From NCBI RefSeq assembly GCF_000230895.2, contig NC_016604.1:2914001-2978000 (forward strand): 64,000 nucleotides of DNA. The letters run 5' to 3'. Source of the stretch: Mycolicibacterium rhodesiae NBB3 (lineage in GTDB: Bacteria; Actinomycetota; Actinomycetes; Mycobacteriales; Mycobacteriaceae). Below, piece after piece: positions 25,725 to 34,301 of the stretch. Position numbers and translations under genes: made by a program. How positions within the stretch are numbered: position 1 is the stretch's first letter; every line of letters starts with the position of its first letter. The notes beneath the pieces are model-generated. The model searched no databases and was not told the origin of the DNA. It saw only the letters and a list, made by a program, of their open reading frames with translations.

Positions 25725-26260
25725 CCGCGGCGGCGACCCGGACGGTCGCGCGAATCTCGGGGCTCGGCAAGCAGTTCGGTGATCGGATCGTCCTCGACGG
25801 CGTCGAGCTTGACATCCACCACGGGGAGATCGTGGCGCTGGTCGGGCGCAGCGGTTCGGGCAAGTCGACGCTGCTGCGGGTGCTGGCCGGGCTGTCCGAC
25901 GAGCACTGCGGCACCGTCGAGGTCGACGACCGGTTCGCCCTTGCGTTCCAGGAGTCCCGGCTCGTCCCTTGGCTTTCCGTCGTACGCAACGTCGCCCTCG
26001 GTCTGCCCGATCCGCGGCAGCGCCGTCACGGCGCCCACCGGGCGCGGGCGGTACTCGACGAGGTCGGCCTCGGACGTTGTGCCGACGTCTGGCCGCTCAC
26101 GCTCTCCGGCGGCGAAGCGCAGCGCGCCGCACTCGCGCGCGCACTCATCGCCGAGCCAGCCCTGCTCTTACTCGACGAGCCGTTCGGCGCGCTCGACGCG
26201 CTGACCCGGATCGCCATGCAGGACCTGCTGCTTCGGCTCTTCGACGAGCACGGCTTTGGC
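25721..26260 (+). pseudogene. ssuB: ABC transporter ATPase SsuB, 5' part (split by ISL3-type cassette)
   Basis: Encodes 180 residues containing Walker A (GRSGSGKST), the Q-loop ([10 protein letters not shown]), the ABC signature ([11 protein letters not shown]) and Walker B ([12 protein letters not shown]). The cassette enters after E-H-G-F-G. Joining to 30354 gives VLLVTHDVAEAVTLADRV and a normal 240-residue SsuB. The 8-bp duplication GCTTTGGC at 26253-26260 and 30346-30353 proves a simple insertion. The importer is therefore probably inactive here unless complemented. Confidence 0.87.
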
Positions 26261-26426
26261 GGCTCTTCCCAGATGAGGGTGTAGGTCGGCCGGGCGCGTC
26301 GGTCCGCAGATAGACGTCGAGGTCTCCCGACGATGGAGGTTCCTACGCCATCCATCCGAAAGACCTCGACGTGTCCGACGCTACCCCGCCGGCCGGCTTC
26401 GGCCGCCCTGACCTGACCGCCTTCGC
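26261..26426 (+). repeat. Truncated left end of an ISL3-type element
   Basis: Nearly identical to 28907-29071 of the complete ISL3 copy, including the transposase start codons (MSDATPPAGFGRPDLTAFA). Homology stops at 26426, where the inverted end sequence ggctcatcccaatcg begins. Confidence 0.85.
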
Positions 26427-26654
26427 GGCTCATCCCAATCGACCCTGATCGGGTCTGCTGACCCCCTCGACGAGAACGCAGCGACATCACAGCCACCCAA
26501 CCCCGACCGTCCGGGAAGCCGGGGCACGTCACATGGCCTGTGCTGCGGGCGTGTCGAGTGGGTCGTCCAGGGGCGACGCAGGAGCGTCGACGCGACGTGC
26601 TGAGAGGTGGTTCCAACCGAGCGCTAGGACACCGGCTACAGGCATGGCGATAGG

Positions 26655-27596
26655 TCAGGAACGGCGTCGCTCCCTGCGCAGGAGGGAGCGCAGAGTCTCG
26701 GCGTTCGCGTAGCCGACCCGTAGCGCGATCTCGGCGGAGGTGAGGTCCGTGGTTGCTGAGAGGTGCCGAGCTCGTTCGATGCGAAGCCGTTGGACGAAGC
26801 CGAGCGGAGTGAGGTTGAGCGCCGCACGGACTCGTCGTTCGAGGGTGCGCCGGCTGGTGCCGAGCGACTGCGCGACGAAGGCGACGTTGAACGGTTCGTC
26901 CAGGCGGGCGCGCACGAAGCGTTCGAACTCGACGACGATCGGGTCCTCGTGCCGGAGATGTTCGTAGGCGACGAAGGCCGCCTGCGACGGACGCTCGTCG
27001 ATGATGAGGAGCTTGGCGACATGTTGGGCCAGGTCGGGGCTGATCGATCGCACGAGTGAGAGCGCGAGGTCGATGTGGGCGAACGCGGCGCCGGCGGTGA
27101 CGAGGTTCCCGTCGACCACGACCATGGTGTCGAGATCGAGGGCGACGGTCGGATAGCGCTTCAGGAACTCCGGCCCCAGGAACCAGCTGGTCGTCGCCCG
27201 CCGATGATGCATCCGTCCGGTCTCGGCGACGGCGAACACGCCGGTGCACGCCGCGGCGATCCGGGTGGTCGCGTCGTCGAGGCGCCCGAGTGAGGCGATG
27301 ACCGAACGTGCATCTCGGCTCTGGAGGGCGTCGTGGGTCGCGGCGGCCGTGAGGGTTCCAAGCGCAGGGACGACGACCACGTCGAACTCTCCGGACTCCG
27401 ACAGCGGGTGGTCCACCGACAGGGTCATCGATGCCGTCGTGGTCACTCGCCGTTTCGGTCCGAGGATGGCGAGTTCGATCGGGTCGATCCGCGGGTCGAC
27501 ATCGCCGCGGGCTCCGTCGGCCACCCGCACGATGTCGATGACCGACGCGACCGCCGAACCGAAGCAGCCGTCGATCGCGATCAGTCCGATACGCAT
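26655..27596 (-). CDS. AraC-family transcriptional regulator with DJ-1/PfpI-type N-terminal domain (GlxA-like)
   Basis: 313 residues from MRIGLIAIDGCFGSAV; the longer frame adds 14 unsupported residues. The N-terminal about 190 residues resemble the glutamine-amidotransferase-like domain of GlxA/FtrA regulators, with the nucleophile-elbow Cys in AAACTGVFAVAE. The C-terminal about 100 residues have two helix-turn-helix motifs (VAQSLGTSRRTLERRVR and AEIALRVGYANAETLRSLLR). It is divergent from the small monooxygenase gene at 27704 and probably controls it. It is a passenger of the ISL3 cassette. Confidence 0.82.
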   Translation of the reverse strand: MRIGLIAIDGCFGSAVASVIDIVRVADGARGDVDPRIDPIELAILGPKRRVTTTASMTLSVDHPLSESGEFDVVVVPALGTLTAAATHDALQSRDARSVIASLGRLDDATTRIAAACTGVFAVAETGRMHHRRATTSWFLGPEFLKRYPTVALDLDTMVVVDGNLVTAGAAFAHIDLALSLVRSISPDLAQHVAKLLIIDERPSQAAFVAYEHLRHEDPIVVEFERFVRARLDEPFNVAFVAQSLGTSRRTLERRVRAALNLTPLGFVQRLRIERARHLSATTDLTSAEIALRVGYANAETLRSLLRRERRRS

Positions 27597-27703
27597 GGCG
27601 CGAACAATAGCAATACTGTCGTATACGCCACTCCCCACCGGCCCTCGCTCGTCATACGCTGAACTCGCCCCACGAAGAACCCCGACTTCAAGGAGAACCC
27701 CTC

Positions 27704-28015
27704 ATGTCCACACCCGCATCACTTCCGTATGCCTTCGTCGCCAAGATCGTCGCGGCCGATGGACAGCACGACGCGCTCGCCGATCTGCTCGCCGGCGCTG
27801 TCGCACTAGCCAACGAAGAAGTAGGAACGATTGTCTGGTTCGCGGCTAGGACCCACGCCGACACCTTCTGGATCTTCGATGCATTCCCCGACGAGGCCGC
27901 TCGCGACGCCCACGCCAACGGCGCCATCGTCGCAGCCCTGATGGCCAACCAGCACCTCCTCGGCGCAGCACCCGAGATCCTGGCGGCCGACGTCCTCGCG
28001 TCCAAGCTCCCGTAG
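27704..28015 (+). CDS. Antibiotic biosynthesis monooxygenase (ABM/YgiN) domain protein
   Basis: 103 residues with the ferredoxin-like ABM pattern: FVAKIVAADGQHDALADLL, then EEVGTIVWFAARTHADTFWIFDAF and DAHANGAIVAALM. A clear ribosome site (AAGGAG) precedes the ATG. Such proteins act as dimeric cofactor-independent oxygenases or detoxify quinones. It is divergent from the AraC-type regulator and is the likely regulated target. Confidence 0.75.
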   Translation: MSTPASLPYAFVAKIVAADGQHDALADLLAGAVALANEEVGTIVWFAARTHADTFWIFDAFPDEAARDAHANGAIVAALMANQHLLGAAPEILAADVLASKLP

Positions 28016-28603
28016 TCCGCCAACGCACGAGACGATCGCGCCCCGCCGAGCCGTCGGACCCGACCGCCTCGACACCCGCACCACGTTGACGATCCCCGAC
28101 GGGCCGATCACGAGGAGGCCAGGCAACACCAGGCGCAAGCCTGGAGCGGCACTGTTTCACCGGTGGTCATCGAGAGAGCCAGCGCGGTTCCATGGCAGCG
28201 CAACTGTGTCAACTTGCCCTCCGTCCCGCGAGGCGCCGTGGGCGGGTCGTGGTTGCGATCCGTTGCCGTGACGGGAGACGCGTTGCGCGTCGCAGCGATG
28301 ACGGGTCGTTGGCGTTCCGGGGCGTTGCGTTCGTGCGCGCCGCGCGTGCGGCATGGAGCATCTCGCTGCGCACACAACGATCGCTGCGCCGACGCACCGT
28401 TGACACCTCGCACGTCCAGGTCGCGACACAACGCCACGCTGCGTTGCCGAGCGGAGCGAGGCCTATCGGCACACGGACAGGATGCCGGCCGCGAGCGCTC
28501 AGCAGGCGAGGGGTCCGTCGCAGAGGAGAGCGACGTCGGTGTCGGGCAGAGCCGTGAGGCCAGCGCATCGCGCGACCACCAGAACCGAACCGCCCCTGCC
28601 CTG

Positions 28604-28733
28604 CGTTTGCGCAGGTCAGGGGCTGTTCGCCGGAGCCGCCTGTCGGAATCGAACCGACGACCTAATCACGTCGGCTCTGCGTCTATCGCTTGATGCGCCC
28701 ACTGGGTGAACGAGCCGCTGACCTGCGCAAACG
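28604..28733. repeat. Inverted repeat flanking a tRNA-like segment
   Basis: gcgtttgcgcaggtca at 28604-28619 and tgacctgcgcaaacgc at 28718-28733 are perfect 16-bp inverted partners about 100 bases apart. They bracket the tRNA-like 3' end. Confidence 0.7.
28632..28663 (-). other. tRNA 3'-end remnant (possible former attachment site)
   Basis: On the minus strand GTCGGTTCGATTCCGAC forms a proper T-arm (5-bp stem GTCGG/CCGAC with TTCGATT loop), followed by a 3' acceptor strand AGGCGGCTCC. Upstream of it the sequence does not form anticodon or D arms, and no matching 5' acceptor is found. This is the pattern left when an integrative element carries only the 3' end of a tRNA gene. Confidence 0.5.
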
Positions 28734-28906
28734 CCGAGCGTGGGGGACGCTGCCATCCGGTGGTGACCGACGACGACCGACCAGTACCGACCGTTTTACC
28801 GGAGTTTCACCGGAGCTCGCGGCGGCGTCGAAGCCGAGCAAGCTCCATTCTTTAGCTCACCGCGCCTTGCTCCTCGCCGGTCCCGTCGTCGTCGAAGACG
28901 TTTCAG

Positions 28907-30345
28907 GGCTCTTCCCAGGTGAGGGTGTAGGTCGGCCGGGCGCGTCGGTCCGCAGATAGACGTCGAGGTCTCCCGACGATGGAGGTTCCTACGCCATCCA
29001 TCCGAAAGACCTCGACGTGTCCGACGCTACCCCGCCGGCCGGCTTCGGCCGCCCTGACCTGACCGCCTTCGCTCGATTCGACGGCCTCGGTCTGAGCGTG
29101 ACCGGGCAACGACTTGAACCGGATCGTGCGGTCCTCGCGTGCCGCGTGGTGGAACCAGATCAGTGGTGCCGACGGTGCGGCAGCGAAGGCGCTGCTCGTG
29201 ACACCGTGATCCGGCGGTTGGCCCACGAGCCACTGGGCTGGCGACCGACCGTGCTGGAAGTTGTAGTGCGCCGCTACCGCTGTGCCGACTGCGGACACGT
29301 GTGGCGCCAAGACACCAGCGCCGCGGCGGAGCCACGCGCGAAGCTCTCGCGCACCGGGTTGCGGTGGGCGCTGGAAGGGATCGTGGTCGCACACCTCACC
29401 GTCGCCCGTGTCGCCGAGGGACTCGGGGTCGCGTGGGACACCGCCAACAACGCGGTCCTGGCCGAAGGCAAGCGGCTGCTGATCAACGACCCCACGCGGT
29501 TCGAGGGCGTGAAGGTCATTGGCGTCGATGAGCACGTCTGGCGCCACACCAGGCGTGGCGACAAGTACGTCACCGTGATCATCGACCTCACCCCGGTCCG
29601 CGATGGCTCCGGCCCAGCAAGGCTGCTGGACATGGTCGAGGGCCGGTCGAAGGCGGCGTTCAAGACCTGGCTCGCCGACCGCGACGACGCCTTCCGTGAC
29701 GCGGTCGAGGTGGTCGCGATGGACGGCTTCACCGGGTTCAAGACCGCCGCTGCGGAGGAGATCCCGGACGCGGTCACGGTGATGGATCCCTTCCACGTCG
29801 TGCGCCTGGCCGGTGACGCCCTCGACAGGTGTCGGCGCCGGGTCCAACTCGCGATCCACGGGCACCGTGGGTTCAGGGACGACCCGCTCTACAAGTCGCG
29901 GCGCACGCTGCACACCGGCGCGGACCTGCTCACCGACAAGCAGAGCGACAGGCTACGCGCGCTGTTCGTTGATGACGCTCACGTCGAGGTCGAGGCGACC
30001 TGGGGTGTCTACCAGCGCATGATCGCCGCCTATCGCCACGAGGACCGGCAACGTGGCCGCGAGCTCATGGAGAAGCTGATCACCGACCTCAGCGCCGGCG
30101 TCCCCAAGGTGCTCACCGAGCTCACCACCCTGGGCCGGACCCTGAAGAAGCGAGCCGCCGACGTGCTCGCCTACTTCGAACGACCTGGCACCAGCAACGG
30201 GCCGACCGAGGCGCTCAACGGACGGCTCGAACACCTGCGCGGCTCCGCACTCGGGTTCCGCAACCTGACCAACTACATCGCCCGAAGCCTGCTCGAGACC
30301 GGCGGCTTCAGACCCCAACTCCTACACCCCCGATTGGGATGAGCC
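28907..30345 (+). mobile_element. Complete ISL3-family insertion sequence
   Basis: 1439 bp with imperfect inverted ends GGCTCTTCCCAGGTGAGGGTGTAGG and, reversed, GGCTCATCCCAATCGGGGGTGTAGG. It encodes one transposase, whose stop lies within the right inverted end. Confidence 0.87.
29017..30342 (+). CDS. ISL3-family transposase
   Basis: 441 residues. The N-terminal zinc-binding helix-turn-helix region has CRRCG and RYRCADCGHVWRQ (two CxxC pairs). The DDE domain has the first Asp in KVIGVDEHVWR, the second in VVAMDGFTGFK with MDPFHVVRLAGDAL, and the catalytic Glu in GPTEALNGRLEHLRG. The end RSLLETGGFRPQL is typical. It appears intact and is probably the mobiliser of the cassette. Confidence 0.88.
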   Translation: MSDATPPAGFGRPDLTAFARFDGLGLSVTGQRLEPDRAVLACRVVEPDQWCRRCGSEGAARDTVIRRLAHEPLGWRPTVLEVVVRRYRCADCGHVWRQDTSAAAEPRAKLSRTGLRWALEGIVVAHLTVARVAEGLGVAWDTANNAVLAEGKRLLINDPTRFEGVKVIGVDEHVWRHTRRGDKYVTVIIDLTPVRDGSGPARLLDMVEGRSKAAFKTWLADRDDAFRDAVEVVAMDGFTGFKTAAAEEIPDAVTVMDPFHVVRLAGDALDRCRRRVQLAIHGHRGFRDDPLYKSRRTLHTGADLLTDKQSDRLRALFVDDAHVEVEATWGVYQRMIAAYRHEDRQRGRELMEKLITDLSAGVPKVLTELTTLGRTLKKRAADVLAYFERPGTSNGPTEALNGRLEHLRGSALGFRNLTNYIARSLLETGGFRPQLLHPRLG

Positions 30346-30353
30346 GCTTTGGC

Positions 30354-30536
30354 GTGCTGCTCGTCACCCACGATGTCGCCGAAGCTGTGACGCTCGCCGA
30401 TCGCGTCCTCGTCCTCGACAAGGGCTTCATCGCGCACGAGATCCCGGTGCCGCTCGACCGTCCGCGACGGCACGCCGCACCCGAAAGCGCCTCGTACGCG
30501 GCGCATCTGCTCGAACTGCTCGGTGTCGAGCAATAG
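30354..30536 (+). pseudogene. ssuB: ABC transporter ATPase SsuB, 3' part
   Basis: Continues directly from 26260 with VLLVTHDVAEAVTLADRV (H-loop His) and ends LLELLGVEQ. A new ATG in the IS end could start a 65-residue stub, but it would lack all nucleotide-binding motifs except the H-loop. Confidence 0.85.
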
Positions 30537-30554
30537 CACCACAGGAGAAGAACC

Positions 30555-31532
30555 GTGAAACGTACTCGCACCGCCGCGATCGCACTGGTGGCTGCTGCCT
30601 CACTCGCGCTCTCTGCGTGCGGCAGCGACGACTCGCCGAAGGGCGACAAGCCGGTCGATCTCGGGTCGGTGACGTTGACGGTCGGTGATCAGAAGGGGGT
30701 CGCCCTCGAGCCGTTGCTGCGCGCCGCCGGTCAGCTCGACAACGTGCCCTACAAGATCGAGTTCTCCAACTTCACGTCGGGACCACCGCTCGTCGAGGCC
30801 GCTAGTGCCGGCGGGATCGACCTCGGCCAGGTGGGCAATACGCCGCCCATCTTCGGTCTGGCTGCCAAGGCGAACATCAAGATCGTCGGCGCGCTGTCGG
30901 CGACGGCGAAGGGCGACGCGATCCTTGTGGGCAAGGATTCCACCATCGCCTCCGTCGCGGACCTGAAGGACAAGCGGGTTGCGGTCGCCAAGGGCACTTC
31001 GGCCAACGCGAACCTCTTGCTGAACCTGAAGCGGGCCGGACTGACGGTGAGCGACATCGCGCCGGTCTACCTGCAACCCGGCGACGGCTACACCGCGCTC
31101 ACACGCGGCGACGTGCAGGCCTGGGCGGTGTGGGACCCCTATACGGCGCTCGCCGAGCAGGAGGAGGGCGCCAAGCTGATCGCCACTGCTGAGCAGGCGT
31201 CCAACGCGTTCAACTTCTGGGTCGCCTCGGCCGATACGCTCGACGACCGTGGCAAGGTCGCTGCGATCAAGGACTTCCTACGGCGCTACGCCGAAGCCAC
31301 GGCCTGGTCCGCGAAGAATATCGACGCGTGGTCGACGGAGTATGCCGAGCTCACCCAGATCAGCGCCGCGGCGTCGAAGGTGACGTTGACCCGCTCGATC
31401 AAGAGGCCGATCCCGCTCACCGAGGCGGTGATCGCCTCCGAGCAGGAGCTCGCGGACGCATTCACCGAGGCAAAGGCGATCCCGGGCAAGGTCGAATTCG
31501 CCGATGCCGTCGACGAACAATTCCATGGGTGA
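30555..31532 (+). CDS. ssuA: ABC transporter substrate-binding lipoprotein, aliphatic sulfonate type
   Basis: 325 residues from a GTG with an AGGAGAAG site. A lipoprotein signal ends in LALSACGSDD (lipobox L-S-A-C). The periplasmic-binding fold follows the SsuA/TauA/NMT1 pattern, including GGIDLGQVGNTPPIFGLAAK and AWAVWDPYTALAEQ. It captures a sulfonate for the SsuBC channel. It would still be exported, but the importer lacks an intact ATPase in this copy. Confidence 0.83.
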   Translation: MKRTRTAAIALVAAASLALSACGSDDSPKGDKPVDLGSVTLTVGDQKGVALEPLLRAAGQLDNVPYKIEFSNFTSGPPLVEAASAGGIDLGQVGNTPPIFGLAAKANIKIVGALSATAKGDAILVGKDSTIASVADLKDKRVAVAKGTSANANLLLNLKRAGLTVSDIAPVYLQPGDGYTALTRGDVQAWAVWDPYTALAEQEEGAKLIATAEQASNAFNFWVASADTLDDRGKVAAIKDFLRRYAEATAWSAKNIDAWSTEYAELTQISAAASKVTLTRSIKRPIPLTEAVIASEQELADAFTEAKAIPGKVEFADAVDEQFHG

Positions 31533-31818
31533 CACATAGCCGGTGGAGGCAGGTCCTCTGCCACGGGTCGGCGGCACGGGAGGCGTGTCGGTTTCCAGCT
31601 CGGCGACAGGCGTCCGACTGATCATCGTCGCCACCGCAGCGCCCGCTCAGCCCCAGCTAAGAGGTACCGACAGCTATCGCGCGAATTCTATTAGTCCTGT
31701 CGGGACACGGTGCAGCGTGCGATTCTGTCCTGCGAAGACTAACACCGGCTTCCGATTTGTGACTAGCGTCTCAACAATGGCCGTCGTATGACGGCAATAT
31801 GAACAGGGGATGCGGCAT
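31533..31818. promoter_or_regulatory. Upstream region of the MEDS/PucR regulator pair
   Basis: 286 bases without a gene. It contains a small dyad TCCTGTCGGGACA near 31697 and AT-richer DNA before 31800 that may hold the regulator promoter. No confident -35/-10 pair. Confidence 0.35.
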
Positions 31819-32418
31819 ATGAGGACCACCGATGCGGCGACTGTTGGCGTCATGGGGGTTTCCCTGGCGCCCGGGGATCACGTCTGCGCGTTCTACCCAG
31901 GTGCGGCGGAGCGCAACGAAATCTTGATTCCCTACCTGCAGGAAGGCTTGGATGCCGGCGACAAGTGCATCTGCATCGTCTCGGACGCCACCGAGCCCGA
32001 CGGCGATCTGGACTCGATTCGATGTTACTCACACCACAGTAATCAACTGGCCGTCGACCGTAGTAGCGAGACGTACCTCAAAGGTGGCAGTTTCTCCTCG
32101 GATCGGATGTTGAAGTACTGGGATTCAGCGATACGTCAGGCGATTGAGGACGGATACACCTTCGCCCGGGGCGCCGGCGAGATGACATGGGCCCTGGAGG
32201 CCATGCCTGGTGTGGAGGATCTGGTGACCTACGAGTCGGAGCTCAATGACTTCCTCAAGGAGTATCCGGCCGTTATTGTCTGCCTCTATGAGCTCGGCCG
32301 ATTCAGCGGTGAAATGTTGGTCGAAGTTCTCAAGACACACCCAAAGGTGATCTTGGGCGGGATCGTGCTGGAGAATCCGTACTATCTCGACCACGCCGAG
32401 TATCTTGCTTCTCGCTAG
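31819..32418 (+). CDS. MEDS-domain sensor protein (DcmR-type sensory domain)
   Basis: 199 residues from the second ATG, because AGGGG lies about 8 bases before it (first ATG at 31810 has no room for a site). It matches the MEDS domain of methanogen/methylotroph DcmR sensors: SLAPGDHVCAFYPGAAERN, IPYLQEGLDAGDKCICIV, and the end GGIVLENPYYLDHAEYL. There is no DNA-binding domain. It is followed after 10 bases by a PucR-type activator, so the two probably form a sensor-regulator pair for alkene or epoxide induction of the etn genes. Confidence 0.78.
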   Translation: MRTTDAATVGVMGVSLAPGDHVCAFYPGAAERNEILIPYLQEGLDAGDKCICIVSDATEPDGDLDSIRCYSHHSNQLAVDRSSETYLKGGSFSSDRMLKYWDSAIRQAIEDGYTFARGAGEMTWALEAMPGVEDLVTYESELNDFLKEYPAVIVCLYELGRFSGEMLVEVLKTHPKVILGGIVLENPYYLDHAEYLASR

Positions 32419-32428
32419 GTCGTGGCGC

Positions 32429-34171
32429 ATGGCCGTAGCGCAAGAGGATGGCTTAACGGAGAGCTATATCGAGCTGCGCGAGCAGATCTCCAATCTCCAG
32501 GGATTGCTGATGCTTTCGCTGCTCATGACCCAGAGCGGCGACGAAAACAAAATCATCCAACTCAGCATCACATCTGTTCCCTCGTTCTACCGATGTCCAT
32601 TTGTCGGAATTCATCTGAACGACCGTGGCTGGCAGAATCCGCTTGACCCCCACGATGTCTCGTTGGAGCGCATCGAGCTCGAGCCCCAGATCAAGGCCCT
32701 GGGCCCGTCGGGTGGCGTGCTCAACTTCTCAGGCTACCCATGGTGTGTGGCGTTGCCGCTACGTGGCCTCGACGCGCATATTGGATACTTCGTTGTCGCT
32801 GCGGAGACGGAGCCGTCCACCGGGGAACAGTTCCTTATCCGTGTTCTGGCACAGCAAACCGGCGTTGCGCTCGCCAATGCCCGCCTTCATCGTAAAGAAC
32901 AGGCCAGCACTGAGGCCCTGCGGCGCAGCAATGTGGCTCTGGCCGAGAGTGTGACGGCCCTGGAATACGCCGCCAACGTCCACGCTCGCTTCACCGAGAT
33001 AGCAACGAAAGGCCAAGGCGAAGAAGGCATCGCCACCGCGCTGCACGAGCTGACCGGGTTGCCCGTGGCCATCGAGGACCGCTTCGGGAACCTGCGAGCG
33101 TGGGCTGGCCCGAACTGCCCGGACCCCTATCCAAAAGACGACCCTGCGACGCGAGAGGCCATGCTGCAACGCTGCGTCCAGGCCGGAGAACCGATTCGTC
33201 AGGCCGGTCGGCTGTCCGCGGTGGCCAACCCGCGCGTGGACATCATGGGCGTCCTGTCCCTGATTGACCCAGAAACAGCTGCCGGAGATCAGGCCAAGGT
33301 TGCTCTCGAGCACGGAACCACTGTGCTGGCAATGGAGTTGGCACGACTACGCAGCCTCGCGGAGGCCGAGCTGCGTCTGCGTCGCGACCTCGTCGAAGAG
33401 CTGCTGCTAGGAACCGCAGACGAGAGCGCGCTGGCGCGCGCCGAAGCGCTAGGCCACGATCTTGGCCGATGTCATCGTGTTCTGATCGTTGAGCCAGAGG
33501 GACGCGCTGCTGACATGGACAAGTTCTTCCATGGTGTCCGCCGCGCAGCGCGCAATGCTCAGCTCGGTTCACTGATTGTCGCCCGCGCCAGCACGGTGGT
33601 CATTCTCTCCGACGCCGACGTGAATCGAGAGAAGTTCCTGTCAGCATTCGGCGCCTACATCGGCGACGACAATTGTCGCATCGGCGTCGGAGGGTGGTGC
33701 GACCGCCCGCAGGACTTTCCGCGGTCCTACCACGAGGCTCAACTCGCACTGAAGATGCAAAGGAGAAGCGGTGCAGTCACCGCCGCCGCCGTCACCTTCT
33801 ACGACGAACTTGGCGTGTACCGCATCCTTGCCGAAGTGGAGAATCAGGAATCCGTTGAGAGCTTCGTGCGCCAATGGCTTGGCCCCCTACTCGACTACGA
33901 CGCAGCGAAGGGTTCGCAACTGGTAGCCACGTTGGCGGGCTATTTGCAGTGCGGTGGCCACTATGACACGACGACGGCGGCACTGTACATCCACCGCAGC
34001 ACACTGAAGTACCGACTCTCCCGCATCCGGGATCTGCTCGGGATCGACATCAACGACCCCGAAGCTCGATTCAATCTCGAACTGGCAGCCCGCGCGTGGG
34101 GGACGCTGGAGGAACTGGCAGCAGGAGAGGGTCATATGTCCCCTCCGGCCGAGGTTGACCCGTCTGTCTAG
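32429..34171 (+). CDS. PucR/CdaR-family transcriptional regulator with GAF domain
   Basis: 580 residues; the ATG at 32429 is preferred to an upstream TTG. Residues about 30-165 form a GAF-like sensory domain (VAAETEPSTGEQFLIRVLAQ). A linker helix and a second sensory region follow, then the GGDEF-like CdaR segment (IGVGGWCDRPQDFPRSYHEA), and the C-terminal PucR HTH (YIHRSTLKYRLSRIRDLLG). It is placed immediately upstream of the CoA-transferase/etn genes on the same strand, and is a likely activator of them. Confidence 0.8.
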   Translation: MAVAQEDGLTESYIELREQISNLQGLLMLSLLMTQSGDENKIIQLSITSVPSFYRCPFVGIHLNDRGWQNPLDPHDVSLERIELEPQIKALGPSGGVLNFSGYPWCVALPLRGLDAHIGYFVVAAETEPSTGEQFLIRVLAQQTGVALANARLHRKEQASTEALRRSNVALAESVTALEYAANVHARFTEIATKGQGEEGIATALHELTGLPVAIEDRFGNLRAWAGPNCPDPYPKDDPATREAMLQRCVQAGEPIRQAGRLSAVANPRVDIMGVLSLIDPETAAGDQAKVALEHGTTVLAMELARLRSLAEAELRLRRDLVEELLLGTADESALARAEALGHDLGRCHRVLIVEPEGRAADMDKFFHGVRRAARNAQLGSLIVARASTVVILSDADVNREKFLSAFGAYIGDDNCRIGVGGWCDRPQDFPRSYHEAQLALKMQRRSGAVTAAAVTFYDELGVYRILAEVENQESVESFVRQWLGPLLDYDAAKGSQLVATLAGYLQCGGHYDTTTAALYIHRSTLKYRLSRIRDLLGIDINDPEARFNLELAARAWGTLEELAAGEGHMSPPAEVDPSV

Positions 34172-34301
34172 CCCCGCAGGCTATATCCCACCGATTGGCA
34201 GGCGATTACCTTGGGGCGTTGTGATCCCCGATGTGGCCAGCGAATAATTCTTCGCGATCACCACGTCGGTTCAGTCGAGCGACAGGATGCGCGGGTATTC
34301 G

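Larger units (their letters stand above)
28016..28906. other. Non-coding passenger DNA of the ISL3 cassette
   Basis: About 890 bases with no convincing gene; the long frames are GC-driven and lack ribosome sites. It contains the tRNA-like 3' end and the flanking inverted repeats listed separately. Confidence 0.5.
26261..30345 (+). mobile_element. ISL3-type cassette with passenger genes inserted in ssuB
   Basis: 4085 bp flanked by the 8-bp target duplication GCTTTGGC. The left end reads GGCTCTTCCCAGATGAGG and the right end, reversed, GGCTCATCCCAATCGGGG. It consists of a 166-bp ISL3 left-end fragment, an inverted copy of the right end at 26427, about 2.5 kb of passenger DNA (an AraC-type regulator and a small monooxygenase), and a complete ISL3 element. 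Confidence 0.85.

Noticed and set aside
28163..28693. 176-residue frame in the ISL3 passenger
   Set aside because: No ribosome site or family resemblance; several overlapping frames on both strands are typical of GC-rich non-coding DNA.
28632..28745. Complete tRNA gene
   Set aside because: Only the T-arm and 3' acceptor strand are present; no D-arm, anticodon arm or 5' acceptor match could be built.
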